In this document: positions 33,585-43,580 of the stretch, in pieces
Layout of the letters: each line of letters starts with the position of its first letter
How positions within the stretch are numbered: the stretch's first letter is position 1
From: Anaerolineaceae bacterium
GTDB lineage: Bacteria; Chloroflexota; Anaerolineae; Anaerolineales; Anaerolineaceae
Direction of reading: 5' to 3'
Assembly: GCA_029265815.1 (NCBI GenBank)
Contig: JAJUGU010000001.1
Span: forward strand, 248,001-312,000
Length of the DNA stretch: 64,000 nucleotides
Notes under the pieces: generated by a model
The model's input: only the letters and a program-made list of their open reading frames with translations
What the model was told of the DNA's origin: nothing
Databases searched by the model: none
Made by a program: the position numbers and the translations under genes

Positions 33585-34763
33585 CTAGATAACGCCTAAT
33601 TCTTTTCCAACTTTTTCAAATATTGATAGCACCTTGTCCATTTGTTCATCAGTATGTGTTGCCATGTAGCTGGTTCGCAGCAATTGATGTCCGGGTGAAA
33701 CTGCTGGCGAAATCACTGGATTAACAAACACACCATTATCAAATAATTTTTTCCACATTAAAAATGTTCGGTCGTTATCACCAATGATGATCGGGATCAC
33801 TGGAGTAACTGAATTGCCAATATCGAATCCCAATTCACGGAATCCTTTGCGCATTTTTGTAGCAATAGCACATACCCGGTGCCCGAGTTCTGGTTGTTCT
33901 TTCATAATATGCAGTGCAGCCAGTGCAGCCGCTGCGTTAGAAGGTGGAATACTGGCGCTAAAAATTAAAGCACGCGCATTATGTTTAATATAATGAATAG
34001 TATTCTCATCTCCAGCAACAAATCCGCCCAGTGAAGCAAAGGATTTGCTGAAAGTAGACATGATTAGATCTACTTGGTCAGTTACCCCAAAATGAGCTGC
34101 GGTTCCCCTTCCCTCTCCCAAGACTCCCATACTGTGAGCATCATCAACCATTAATCTTGCGCCAAATTGCTTGGCAACTTTGATCAACTCGGGTAAAGGT
34201 GCAAGATCTCCTTCCATGCTGAACATGCCATCAACCACAATTAAAGCACCCGCAGTTTCAGGAATTGATTTCAATACTTTTGCTAGGTGTTCCATATCAT
34301 TATGCCGGAAACGTTCGATCTTTCCGTATCCTAAGCGTGCACCGTCGACAATACTTGCATGATCTTCTTTGTCGAGAACCACAACATCATCACGACCAAT
34401 GAGAGCACTGACGGTACCCAGATTAGTCTGCATTCCGGTTGAAAAGACCAAGGCAGCTTCTTTACCCACAAATTCCGCCAGCTCGCTTTCAAGCTGTTCG
34501 TGCAAGGCAAGCGTTCCGTTCAAGAACCGAGAGCCCGTGCAGCTCGGTCCATACCGCTTAATAGCTTCAATGGCAGCTTCGCGCACTTTCGGATGCGTGG
34601 TTAACCCAAGGTAGTTATTTGAACCACACATGATGAGCCTTTTTCCTTGGAACACAACTTCAGTCCCCTCATTTTCATTGAGCGGAATAAAATAAGGATA
34701 TATACCGCTTTCCATGGCTTCTTTGGCGGCTGTATAAGACCTGCATTTTTCGAAAAGATCCAT
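33585..34763 (-). CDS. Alpha-oxoamine synthase family PLP enzyme (KBL / BioF / serine palmitoyltransferase-like)
   Basis: A 392-aa PLP-dependent acyl-CoA:amino-acid acyltransferase. Family marks are [35 protein letters not shown] and the PLP lysine in [12 protein letters not shown]. Members include glycine C-acetyltransferase, 8-amino-7-oxononanoate synthase and serine palmitoyltransferase. The end segment [11 protein letters not shown] is closer, by eye, to serine palmitoyltransferases than to KBL, but the specificity is open. There is no threonine dehydrogenase or biotin gene beside it, which argues weakly against kbl and bioF. Single-gene unit with AAAGGA before the ATG. Confidence 0.85.
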   Translation of the reverse strand: MDLFEKCRSYTAAKEAMESGIYPYFIPLNENEGTEVVFQGKRLIMCGSNNYLGLTTHPKVREAAIEAIKRYGPSCTGSRFLNGTLALHEQLESELAEFVGKEAALVFSTGMQTNLGTVSALIGRDDVVVLDKEDHASIVDGARLGYGKIERFRHNDMEHLAKVLKSIPETAGALIVVDGMFSMEGDLAPLPELIKVAKQFGARLMVDDAHSMGVLGEGRGTAAHFGVTDQVDLIMSTFSKSFASLGGFVAGDENTIHYIKHNARALIFSASIPPSNAAAALAALHIMKEQPELGHRVCAIATKMRKGFRELGFDIGNSVTPVIPIIIGDNDRTFLMWKKLFDNGVFVNPVISPAVSPGHQLLRTSYMATHTDEQMDKVLSIFEKVGKELGVI

Positions 34764-34987
34764 TGTGTTATCCTTTACTTCTAGAATAATTCCTTTTATT
34801 AATATGACAATGAATTATTAACACTTATCAACAAAATTCGATTCAAGAATTATTTATTTTACCAAAGAAGTTTTATTCTTATGCTATTATTGATCTAATA
34901 TATTGCCATTAATTCGAACCAAACAATGCAACAGCATGAACATCATTGAACTTCATGCTTTTTCCATTGTTGATAATTGGAGGAAAC

Positions 34988-36262
34988 ATGCTGAATAAAC
35001 GTACCTGGATTGCGCTTATTATATTGGGCTTTCTTGGAGCACTGGCCTGGGGAGTTGAAAACCAGTTTTTCAATACATTTATTTATAATAATATTACCCC
35101 TGATCCTCGTCCGATCTCATGGATGGTGGCTTCGAGTGCGGTTGTTGCTACTCTGGCATCCATTTTTATGGGTGCTTTTAGTGACCGTGTTCGAAACCGT
35201 TGGGGAAGAAAACCTTTTCTATTAATCGGATACCTTGGATGGGGAATTACTACCGCCTTATTTCCTACAGCTGCCTATTTTCATCCGATCGGGATTGCGG
35301 TTTTTATGGCCATCCTGTTTGATTGTGTCATGACTTTTTTTGGATCAAGTGCCAATGATTCAGTTTTTCACGCCTACGTAGCGGATATTACCACTACTGA
35401 AAACCGAGGAAAAGTAATGGGAGTGCTTGAAATCCTTTCCTGGGTTGCCCTTCTATTCGTATATGGAGGTGCCGGTTTGTTAATCGACGCCTTAGGTTAT
35501 TTTCCCTTCTTTTACATCGTAGGTGGAATGGTTTTTATCCTTGGTCTCATTTCATCATCACTTTTACAGGAATCTCACTATGAAAGGACTGTTCCAACTG
35601 AAAGTTATTTTAAAAGCATCATTAATACATTTAGTTGGAAGTCATTGAAAGAAAATCGAGACTTTTTGTACCTGTTGTTTGCCATCACCTTATGGGGAAT
35701 TGCCCAGCAGATCTTTTTTCCATATTTGATGATATATATCCAGCATTATCTGAAAATTGAAACACTTCAGGCATCAATTATTATTTTCCTGGCAATTCTT
35801 CTGGGTGGGATCGCTACGGCATATCCTTTAGGCATGCTTGTTGATAAATGGGGTCGAAAGAAAGTAGCCTTGATCGCAATTGTCGCGGAAATGATTGGGC
35901 TTCTGGCCTTTTCGTTATCCAGATCCCTCATCTCACTAATCCTCACCGGAATTTTATGGCTTGCGCCTATCAGTGCCTGGACGATTGCTACTGGCGCATG
36001 GAGCAAAGATCTCTTCCCAGAAGATAAACGTGGTCAATTTGCAGGTTACCTGATCCTCTTTTCGGTTGCTCTGACGATGATACCGGGCCCGATGATCGGA
36101 AGCTGGTTAACAACGACTTTTGGGATTCATTCGGTGCTGGATGGCCAGGAAGCATACATACCCACATCGTTAATTTTCCAGGTTTCTGCTGCTGCCACAT
36201 TGCTGGCAGCAATCCCAATTTTAAGAATGAAAAAGACTTCACAAACTTCTCAATCGCGATAG
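34988..36262 (+). CDS. MFS / GPH-type sugar transporter
   Basis: A 424-aa integral membrane transporter with about 12 hydrophobic segments. The loop 2-3 signature appears as GAFSDRVRNRWGRKPF and again in the second half as GMLVDKWGRKK. It looks like the SLC45/GPH-related branch that carries sugars. The start at 34988 has GGAGG five bases upstream; the frame extends 42 bases earlier without a ribosome site. It lies 7 bases before the GH51 gene, so it probably imports arabinose-containing oligosaccharides or a related sugar. Confidence 0.88.
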   Translation: MLNKRTWIALIILGFLGALAWGVENQFFNTFIYNNITPDPRPISWMVASSAVVATLASIFMGAFSDRVRNRWGRKPFLLIGYLGWGITTALFPTAAYFHPIGIAVFMAILFDCVMTFFGSSANDSVFHAYVADITTTENRGKVMGVLEILSWVALLFVYGGAGLLIDALGYFPFFYIVGGMVFILGLISSSLLQESHYERTVPTESYFKSIINTFSWKSLKENRDFLYLLFAITLWGIAQQIFFPYLMIYIQHYLKIETLQASIIIFLAILLGGIATAYPLGMLVDKWGRKKVALIAIVAEMIGLLAFSLSRSLISLILTGILWLAPISAWTIATGAWSKDLFPEDKRGQFAGYLILFSVALTMIPGPMIGSWLTTTFGIHSVLDGQEAYIPTSLIFQVSAAATLLAAIPILRMKKTSQTSQSR

Positions 36263-36269
36263 GTAAAAT

Positions 36270-38171
36270 ATGTCCATTCCTGAATTTATCCTCAAAAAAT
36301 TAATTGTTCCCGGAAGTTTCAAAACGCATCCGAAAGGTTTTTCTTTCAGGATTCTTAATTCCTTTGCTTCTGCAACGGTAACACGGTTTCATATATTTGT
36401 TGCCGACCATCAGATTCCTGATGACCAGATAACAATTTCATCCACAAATAACCTTTCTCTCAATTGCTCTGAAATCAGCACTGAAACCCCAATGATTTTA
36501 GCAGTTGGCAGCGAATTTCTGGTTACTGTAAATGATTACCCGCCAATCGGAGCAATTCAAATAATCGCGAATACCAAAGAAGTGGGAGAACTTTCGTTTT
36601 CTCTTTCTGAAGGTTCTTCAAAGAAAAAACCAAGCTCACTTAAACCATCGCCACTCCAGTTTTTACAACAAAACCGGTTTTCAAAGATTACAATCGATAG
36701 AAATCAAAAGATTGGCAAAGCTTCTCCTTTCATATTTGGACAATTCATCGAACACCTTGAAAAATGTGTTTATGATGGTGTTTGGACTGCTGACGGGAGT
36801 AAATTGCGTGAGGATACACTTGACCTCATTCGCCAGCTAAATCCGCCCCTCATCCGATACCCCGGAGGCAATTTCGCGAGTGGATATCATTGGGAAGACG
36901 GTATTGGACCAAAAGAAAACCGGCCTTCTAGACACGATGCTGCCTGGCAATGTGAAGAGCCTAACCAGGTGGGTACAGATGAATTCTTAACCCTCTGTGA
37001 ACAGCTTAATGCTGAACCTTGCCTGGTCGTTAATGATGGATCAGGGACTCCGGAGGAAGCAGCGCGTTGGGTTGCATACTGCAACAGCCCGGCTAATACA
37101 GAACAAGGAGCCAGACGGGCAACAAATGGTCATCCTGAACCTTACAATGTTAAATATTGGGGGTTAGGGAATGAGGTCTGGGGTCCTTGGCAGATTGGAA
37201 CGGTTTCTGCAGAGGAATATGTTAAGCGTGCATCGAGATTCATAAAAGCCATGCGTGAAGTTGATCCCGAAATCAAGCTGATTGCAGTCGGTAATAATCC
37301 TTTGACTGATGCCCCTGATGATCCTGCAACTGTTTGGAATCGAACTGTTTTAAAAAGCCTGGGGGGACAGATTGACTATCTATCCTGGCATATCTATCAA
37401 CCCGAAAAAAGTGGATGGAAAGAATCATATGATGCAATCGATTTATTCCAGTCTGTGTGCGCAGCATCAATAGACATGGAATGGATAATAAAACGAGTTG
37501 AACAGCAAATTCATGAATATTCTCCAGGACGGCAGATACTTCAAGCTATTGATGAATGGAACTTATGGCTGCCACCACATGAAAAAAATGTTAGCATGCA
37601 TCACGTTACTTATACAATGCGCGATGCGCTTTATACCGCATCTGTGTTGATCACATTCTTAAAAAACTGCCATACTGTTGGGATGGCAAACCTGGCACAA
37701 TTGGTTAATGTGCTCCCGTTGATTCAAACGAATGAAAAAGCTGCAATTGCTACTTCCATTTTTTATCCTTTCATCCTTTTTTCTCAATTGCAGAACAACA
37801 TTATCAATTTAACTATTGAAAGTGAATGTTTTAACACTAAGTATGTGGATATTAACATGGTTGCCCATACCAATGTGCCCTATCTGGATGCTGTTGCGAC
37901 TTGCAGCGATGATGACCAAAAAATTTGCCTCATTCTTGTTAACCGATACCCGTTTCACAAGATGAAAGTATCAATAGATCTGAGATCTTTCAAGGATATA
38001 AAACCAGTCCACGCCCTTCAAATCCATGCAAACGCCCCAGAGGTTTACAATACTTTTCAAAAACCCAATAACGTTCGAATTTCTGATGCAAAACACCCTG
38101 TAGTTAAAGACAACTGCTGGGAGGTTATTCTAAAACCTTGTTCGGTCTATTTTGTTGAATTCCAGAATTAA
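36270..38171 (+). CDS. Alpha-L-arabinofuranosidase, GH51, with N-terminal extra domain
   Basis: A 633-aa retaining glycosidase. The acid/base is Glu302 in GLGNEVWG and the nucleophile is Glu429 in AIDEWNLW; RYPGGNFASGYHWEDG is the usual GH51 segment. No signal peptide is seen, so it acts in the cytoplasm on imported arabinosides, consistent with the adjacent transporter. About 145 residues precede the catalytic domain (which starts near ITIDRNQKIGKASPFIFGQF, quoted in part as GKASPFIFGQF); they look like a beta-rich domain not usual in this family. The terminator follows directly. Confidence 0.92.
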   Translation: MSIPEFILKKLIVPGSFKTHPKGFSFRILNSFASATVTRFHIFVADHQIPDDQITISSTNNLSLNCSEISTETPMILAVGSEFLVTVNDYPPIGAIQIIANTKEVGELSFSLSEGSSKKKPSSLKPSPLQFLQQNRFSKITIDRNQKIGKASPFIFGQFIEHLEKCVYDGVWTADGSKLREDTLDLIRQLNPPLIRYPGGNFASGYHWEDGIGPKENRPSRHDAAWQCEEPNQVGTDEFLTLCEQLNAEPCLVVNDGSGTPEEAARWVAYCNSPANTEQGARRATNGHPEPYNVKYWGLGNEVWGPWQIGTVSAEEYVKRASRFIKAMREVDPEIKLIAVGNNPLTDAPDDPATVWNRTVLKSLGGQIDYLSWHIYQPEKSGWKESYDAIDLFQSVCAASIDMEWIIKRVEQQIHEYSPGRQILQAIDEWNLWLPPHEKNVSMHHVTYTMRDALYTASVLITFLKNCHTVGMANLAQLVNVLPLIQTNEKAAIATSIFYPFILFSQLQNNIINLTIESECFNTKYVDINMVAHTNVPYLDAVATCSDDDQKICLILVNRYPFHKMKVSIDLRSFKDIKPVHALQIHANAPEVYNTFQKPNNVRISDAKHPVVKDNCWEVILKPCSVYFVEFQN

Positions 38172-38173
38172 CC

Positions 38174-38201
38174 AATAGAGCCCTTGAGAAAGGGCTCTAT
38201 T
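38174..38201. terminator. Bidirectional intrinsic terminator
   Basis: A perfect 12-bp stem aatagagccctt/aagggctctatt with loop gaga lies between the GH51 gene and the convergent tal-pgi gene. Confidence 0.85.
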
Positions 38202-38223
38202 TTCACGTTAGCATGGATTTCTT

Positions 38224-41016
38224 CTAATTGTATAGAAGCGGACAGAGTTCAGGTTCTTTCAAGTCAATCCAAAGAACACGTCGTCCTTTTGCCTCCAGTG
38301 CCTGAACATCTCCCAATGCCTGGGCGCGCTGCATAATTCCAAAGGTAATCCCTTCGCCGGGGATTTCCAGGTCTTGAGATTTTGCAGAGGTAATCACAAT
38401 GAATATTCCATTGTTCGCCCCACCTTTATGCAATTGCCCTGTCGAGTGCAGGTACCGCGGACCAAATCCTAAAGTGGTTGCGAGACCAAATTCATTCAAC
38501 ACTCTCGCCCGAAGTTCCTGTAATATTTGCATGTTGGCTTCAATCCTAGGCAGAAAAGCATTAATCGCCAGATAATCCTGTGGGTGACAATTCTTTTCGA
38601 GAAAAGTATTGATCACTTCATAAACAGATGCATTATGACCTATGTCAATATTGCTTTGCGTCATGATTCTTACATCTTTTAGTTCCACAATAGGATTTGT
38701 TTCACCAAATTTTCCGTTTCGTTTATAATCTTCCAGCCCTTTTAATGTTCTTATCTTTGCATCTTGTACGTCAGGTTGATCAAATGAATTCACTCCGATG
38801 ATCGAGCATGCCGTGGCAGTCGCCATCTCCCAGAGATAAAATTGTCCACCCAGATCATAAACATCTCTAACATCAAAAGAAATGACCGGGAATCCGTGTT
38901 GTTTCAAAGAATCCACGAATGATTGCTCCTCACCTGATTGGCGAATGTAGACAAAAATCCTATCATCACCATACTTGGAAGCATCCACTTGAGGTTCATC
39001 AGCAATAGGAACGATCCCTTTACCTTTCTTTCCACTTGATTCCGCAATTAACTGCTCCAGCCACGCTCCAAATGGTTTCCAGGTTCGATCGGTGATCAGC
39101 GTCAGCTTATCCTTGCCTGCATTAACGGCCGTACCTATGATTGCTCCTAAGACTACACCTGGGTTTGCAGCGATCGGTCTTTCAGCTAGGCATAAATCCG
39201 CAGTGAATATTGCATTTTCGAGGATTTTATCTACATTTAGACCGATAAGAGCTGCAGGTACTAGACCAAAGGCGGTGAGAGCTGAGTTCCTGCCCCCAAC
39301 AAAAGGATCAGCCCTAAAGACTTTCCAAAACTTTTTATCTCTGGCAAACTCTTCCAACCTTGTTCTGGGATCAGTAATCGCAATAAAATGCTCACCGGCC
39401 CTTTCACCAAATTTTTCCTGACTGAGGTTCCAAAAATAGGAGAGAAAAGCATTGATCTCCGCTGTTGTCCCAGATTTACTCGCAACCAGAAAAATTGTTT
39501 TTTCTAAGTCAACAGCTTTCTCAATCATTGATACCTGCTCAGGATCGGTTGAATCTAGGATGTTTAATTTTAAGCCGTTGCAGTTGCCATCCTCCCCGTT
39601 TATCAAGCTGAGCACTTCTGGCGCTAGAGAAGAGCCTCCCATACCTAGCAGAACAGCATGGGTGTATCCAAGCCTGACACATTCATGCGTCAATAAGTGA
39701 AGATCTCCAGCTAGCTCCCTACTTTCCCAGGGAGCTTTCAGCCAATTCATACGCTGGACAATTTCCGCTTGATCTTCCTCCTCCCTGCTCCATAATGATG
39801 CATCTTTCTGAAATACGCGCTCAACAAAATGCTTTTTATTAAGCAAAGCAAGTTGATTTTTTATGGCATCAGATAATGAGCTTAACTCATTTACTGCAGA
39901 TAAACGTCTCTGTTCAACTGCGCCCAGTAGTTGAGTGAAAGCCTCTGAAAAAGACTGGACTCCTTCCTCTTCAAGTTGAAGCGTTGTCTCATCTAGTGAA
40001 ATTCCCAATGTCTCTAACTCATTGATGTGTTTTTCTGCCTTATCCAGGTCATTATGAATAGTGAGATCCACATTACCATGATCATAAAAAGCATCAAGAG
40101 TCGAAGGTGGCACGGTATTAACAGTTTCTGGCGCAATTAATTCTTCGATATAGAGTACATCTCGATATTTGGGATTCTTCGTGCTGGTAGACGCCCAGAG
40201 GGGTCTTTGAATTTGAGCTCCCTTCGCCCGTAAGATACTGACACGTCTCTCAGAAAACTTATGCTCAAATAAGCGATAAGCCAACCGAGTATTAGCGATC
40301 GCTGCTTTACCAGCCAATTCGCTATACTTTTCTTCCGATATCTTGCCGGTTTTCAATAGATTTTCTAATAGACCATCAATTTTGGTATCCAGTCGCGAGA
40401 CAAAGAAACTTGCTACAGAGGCAATTGAAGAAAGGTCATTACTTACAGCAATCCTGTCTTCAAGGCCTGATAGGTATGCCTCAATTACTTCAGCATAACG
40501 CTGGATCGAAAAGATCAATGTAACATTCACATTGATTCCGCTAGCAATCGATTTGCGAATTGCAGGTAATCCTTCTTTGGTGGCTGGTATTTTGATCATT
40601 AAGTTAGGCCTGTTGACCAGATTCCACAATTTTTGAGCTTCTTTAATGGTTGCTTCAGTATCACGAGCAAACAGTGGATTGACCTCAAGGCTCACATATC
40701 CATCTTTCTTATGAGTCTGCTCGTAAAGTGGCAGAAAGAGATCAGCAGCTTTTTGAATATCCTCGATTGCTAATTGCCAAAATATCGATTCGGCATCCAT
40801 TCCAGCCCAGGCCATAGGCTTAAGGGTATCATCGTAATCTTTTGAGTTGGATATCGCTTTTTGAAAAATACTGGGGTTCGACGTGACTCCTTTGATTTTG
40901 CCCTGGTGACTCATTTTTTCGAAATCACCATTTTTCAATAATGACCTCTGTATATTGTCGTACCACAAAGATTGACCAATCTTTTCGAGTTTTTTCGCTT
41001 GTTCTATCATTGACAT
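38224..41016 (-). CDS. Bifunctional transaldolase / glucose-6-phosphate isomerase
   Basis: A 930-aa fusion. Residues ~1-370 are a transaldolase: GVTSNPSIFQKA at the start and the Schiff-base lysine in LMIKIPATKEG. Residues ~420-930 are a phosphoglucose isomerase: LLGMGGSSLAPEV, SKSGTTAEI, DPFVGGRNSALTAFG and KGGANNGIF. It links the pentose phosphate pathway with glycolysis in one chain. The natural fusion is known from several bacterial groups, including Chloroflexota. The start is probably 41016 (or ATG 41010); neither has a strong ribosome site. It follows rpiB by 8 bases in the tkt-rpiB-tal/pgi operon. Confidence 0.94.
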   Translation of the reverse strand: MSMIEQAKKLEKIGQSLWYDNIQRSLLKNGDFEKMSHQGKIKGVTSNPSIFQKAISNSKDYDDTLKPMAWAGMDAESIFWQLAIEDIQKAADLFLPLYEQTHKKDGYVSLEVNPLFARDTEATIKEAQKLWNLVNRPNLMIKIPATKEGLPAIRKSIASGINVNVTLIFSIQRYAEVIEAYLSGLEDRIAVSNDLSSIASVASFFVSRLDTKIDGLLENLLKTGKISEEKYSELAGKAAIANTRLAYRLFEHKFSERRVSILRAKGAQIQRPLWASTSTKNPKYRDVLYIEELIAPETVNTVPPSTLDAFYDHGNVDLTIHNDLDKAEKHINELETLGISLDETTLQLEEEGVQSFSEAFTQLLGAVEQRRLSAVNELSSLSDAIKNQLALLNKKHFVERVFQKDASLWSREEEDQAEIVQRMNWLKAPWESRELAGDLHLLTHECVRLGYTHAVLLGMGGSSLAPEVLSLINGEDGNCNGLKLNILDSTDPEQVSMIEKAVDLEKTIFLVASKSGTTAEINAFLSYFWNLSQEKFGERAGEHFIAITDPRTRLEEFARDKKFWKVFRADPFVGGRNSALTAFGLVPAALIGLNVDKILENAIFTADLCLAERPIAANPGVVLGAIIGTAVNAGKDKLTLITDRTWKPFGAWLEQLIAESSGKKGKGIVPIADEPQVDASKYGDDRIFVYIRQSGEEQSFVDSLKQHGFPVISFDVRDVYDLGGQFYLWEMATATACSIIGVNSFDQPDVQDAKIRTLKGLEDYKRNGKFGETNPIVELKDVRIMTQSNIDIGHNASVYEVINTFLEKNCHPQDYLAINAFLPRIEANMQILQELRARVLNEFGLATTLGFGPRYLHSTGQLHKGGANNGIFIVITSAKSQDLEIPGEGITFGIMQRAQALGDVQALEAKGRRVLWIDLKEPELCPLLYN

Positions 41017-41024
41017 GTCTTTTG

Positions 41025-41489
41025 TTATTTTGAATAGTGGTTCTTTTCAGAATTTTCAATAGCCTGAATTTTTGAAAATCGGCGCTTATGACGTTCTTCC
41101 TGTGAAAATTTCGCTTTTATGAACGCTGCAACAATTTCTTTTGCCGGTTCAACACCAATGATGCGGCCGCCAAGACAGAGGACGTTCATATTGTCATGCT
41201 CTACACCCTGATGAGCTGAATAGGTATCATGGCAGACACAAGCGTAAATACCTTTGATCTTATTAGCAGCAATACATGCTCCAACGCCAGAACCACAAAT
41301 TAATACTCCTCTATCTGCTTGCCCTAGCAAAATGGCTCGAGCTGCTTTCTCAGCATAATCTGGGTAGTCAACAGGTTCCTGGTTATAAGTGCCCAGATCC
41401 AAGACGTCATTTCCAAAACTTTGAATGACTGCAATCACCTCATCTTTGAGGGTAAATCCTGCATGATCACACGCCACAGCTATACGCAT
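41025..41489 (-). CDS. rpiB: Ribose-5-phosphate isomerase B
   Basis: A 154-aa RpiB/LacA-family isomerase that interconverts ribose 5-phosphate and ribulose 5-phosphate. CDHAGFTLK at the N-terminus, the catalytic Cys in GVLICGSGVGACI, then KIKGIYACVCHD and HDNMNVLCLGGR are visible. Its ATG overlaps the tkt stop by one base (TGATG), so translation is coupled. The reaction fits the flanking transketolase and transaldolase. Confidence 0.94.
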   Translation of the reverse strand: MRIAVACDHAGFTLKDEVIAVIQSFGNDVLDLGTYNQEPVDYPDYAEKAARAILLGQADRGVLICGSGVGACIAANKIKGIYACVCHDTYSAHQGVEHDNMNVLCLGGRIIGVEPAKEIVAAFIKAKFSQEERHKRRFSKIQAIENSEKNHYSK

Positions 41490-43498
41490 CAGTCCCTCTT
41501 TTTATTCAATAGTTTTTTTGCGGTCTGGTAAACGTTTTCGACGGTGAAACCATATTTTTCATAAAGCGTTTTGTATGGTGCTGAAGCCCCAAATTTTTCT
41601 ATCGAGATGATCTCCCCTTCAGAGCCTACCCATCGTTCCCAACCCTGACGAACGCCCATTTCCACTGCGAGTCGACAGCGAATCTCGGGTGGTAAAACCA
41701 TGCATTGGTAATTTTCATCAGCTTCCTTAAACAACTCCCAGCATGGGAACGAAATTACCCGAACACTTATATGATCTTTTTCCAGCAGGTATGCAGCCTC
41801 TAATATTAAGCTTACTTCAGATCCAGAAGCCATGAGGATTATTTGTGGTTTTCCTGCCCCAAGATCGGCTAGAACATATGCGCCTTTATGCAGACCTTGC
41901 TCTGAGGCATATTTCGTTCGATCTAATGTAGGCAAAGCTTGTCTGGTTAACGCCAGAAGTGTCGGCCCGTCTTTTCTCATGATTGCTGCCCGCCAGGCTT
42001 CTCTCGTTTCATTTGCATCAGCAGGACGTATCACATGCAAATTGGGTATAGCGCGTAATGACGCTAAATGCTCGATAGGCTGGTGAGTTGGTCCATCCTC
42101 TCCCAGACCGATACTGTCATGTGTCATCACCCAGATGCTTTGTAAATGAGAGAGCGCTGATAACCGTATTGCACCCCGCATGTAATCAGTAAAGACCATG
42201 AATGTAGCACCAAAAGGAATCAGTCCTTTATGGTAAGCGATTCCATTCACGATTCCACCCATGCCATGTTCACGAACGCCAAAATGAAAGTACCTGCCAC
42301 TGTGGTTATCAGCCTGAAAGGCTGTAGACTCTTTGATCCAGGTATTATTGGATGGAGTAAGGTCTGCTGATCCACCAACCAATTCCGGTAAAACATGGGC
42401 GATACTATTGAGAACCTGACCGCTTGCGACTCTTGTGGCGATGCCTTTCTCATCAACTGCAAATACCGGTAGATTTTGATCCCAATTCGCAGGCAGATTA
42501 CCCTCTGTCATTCTTTTTAACTGCCCCCATTCCTCAGCATATTTCTCTGCGTAACTTGCAGCCAGCTGATTCCATTTCTCCTCAGTTTTTGTGCCATTCT
42601 CCCCTACCTTGAGGAAGAAATCTTTGACATCTGCAGGAATATAAAATTTGGGCTCCTTCGGCCAGCCAGCATTTTCTTTTGCAGCATCCAATTCTTCTTC
42701 ACCGGGGGGTTCACCATGGGCTTTTGATGTATCCTGGCGAGTGGGTAGACCATAACCAATATGTGTGCGGCAAATAATTAATGACGGCCTAGGATCCTGC
42801 TTTGCTAACCTAATCGCCGCATCGATCTCTTCAATATCATTCCCGTCAGCAACATGCAAAACTTGCCAGCCGTAAGCTTCAAAGCGTTTTCCGCGATCTT
42901 CTGTGAAAGCAAGGTCTGTTGACCCATCAATTGTGATCCGGTTATCGTCATATAGATAAATGATTTTTCCAAGACGTAAATGACCAGCAAGAGAAGCCGC
43001 TTCTGAAGCTACCCCTTCCATTAAGTCGCCATCCGTGACAATACCATAGACATAATGGCTAATCAGCTCAAAACCAGGTTTATTGAATTTTTCTGCTAGA
43101 TGAGCTTCAGCAATAGCCATCCCTACACCATTCGCAAATCCCTGTCCCAGAGGTCCTGTGGTAGTCTCCACACCGGGTGTCAATCGATATTCCGGGTGAC
43201 CTGGAGTTCGAGTTCCGTATTGGCGAAAGTTCATCAATTCATCAAGAGATAGATCGAATCCAGTTAAATGAAGCAGGCTGTAGAGCAACATCGACCCATG
43301 TCCGCCTGATAAAACGAAACGGTCACGATCGATCCAGTCAGGATTCTTTGGATTGAACCTCAAATGTCGAGTCCAAATGGTATAAGCAATTGCAGCGGTT
43401 CCCATCGGCAAACCAGGATGACCGGAATTTGCTTTTTGGACACCATCAGCTGATAGAAAACGAATCGTTTTAATCGCAGAGCTATGAATTTCAGTCAT
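41489..43498 (-). CDS. tkt: Transketolase
   Basis: A 669-aa thiamine-diphosphate enzyme of the non-oxidative pentose phosphate pathway. Visible are [30 protein letters not shown], the ThDP motif VTDGDLMEG...DDN and the C-terminal [13 protein letters not shown]. It is full length. The start is at 43498 because GGAGG lies 5 bases upstream; six residues further upstream in frame have no support. It is the first gene of the operon with rpiB and tal-pgi. Confidence 0.95.
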   Translation of the reverse strand: MTEIHSSAIKTIRFLSADGVQKANSGHPGLPMGTAAIAYTIWTRHLRFNPKNPDWIDRDRFVLSGGHGSMLLYSLLHLTGFDLSLDELMNFRQYGTRTPGHPEYRLTPGVETTTGPLGQGFANGVGMAIAEAHLAEKFNKPGFELISHYVYGIVTDGDLMEGVASEAASLAGHLRLGKIIYLYDDNRITIDGSTDLAFTEDRGKRFEAYGWQVLHVADGNDIEEIDAAIRLAKQDPRPSLIICRTHIGYGLPTRQDTSKAHGEPPGEEELDAAKENAGWPKEPKFYIPADVKDFFLKVGENGTKTEEKWNQLAASYAEKYAEEWGQLKRMTEGNLPANWDQNLPVFAVDEKGIATRVASGQVLNSIAHVLPELVGGSADLTPSNNTWIKESTAFQADNHSGRYFHFGVREHGMGGIVNGIAYHKGLIPFGATFMVFTDYMRGAIRLSALSHLQSIWVMTHDSIGLGEDGPTHQPIEHLASLRAIPNLHVIRPADANETREAWRAAIMRKDGPTLLALTRQALPTLDRTKYASEQGLHKGAYVLADLGAGKPQIILMASGSEVSLILEAAYLLEKDHISVRVISFPCWELFKEADENYQCMVLPPEIRCRLAVEMGVRQGWERWVGSEGEIISIEKFGASAPYKTLYEKYGFTVENVYQTAKKLLNKKRD

Positions 43499-43550
43499 GA
43501 TTCCTCCAGAGTACAATTTATAATTTTACCATCAGGAGGAAAATAATCGT

Positions 43551-43576
43551 AAAGGAGGCCGTAATTGACCTCCTTT
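43551..43576 (-). terminator. Stem-loop after copA
   Basis: aaaggaggcc (43551-43560) and gacctccttt (43567-43576) form a 10-bp stem with one wobble pair around a 6-base loop, just after the copA stop. The T-run is short, so it is a weak terminator. Confidence 0.5.
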
Positions 43577-43580
43577 ATAG

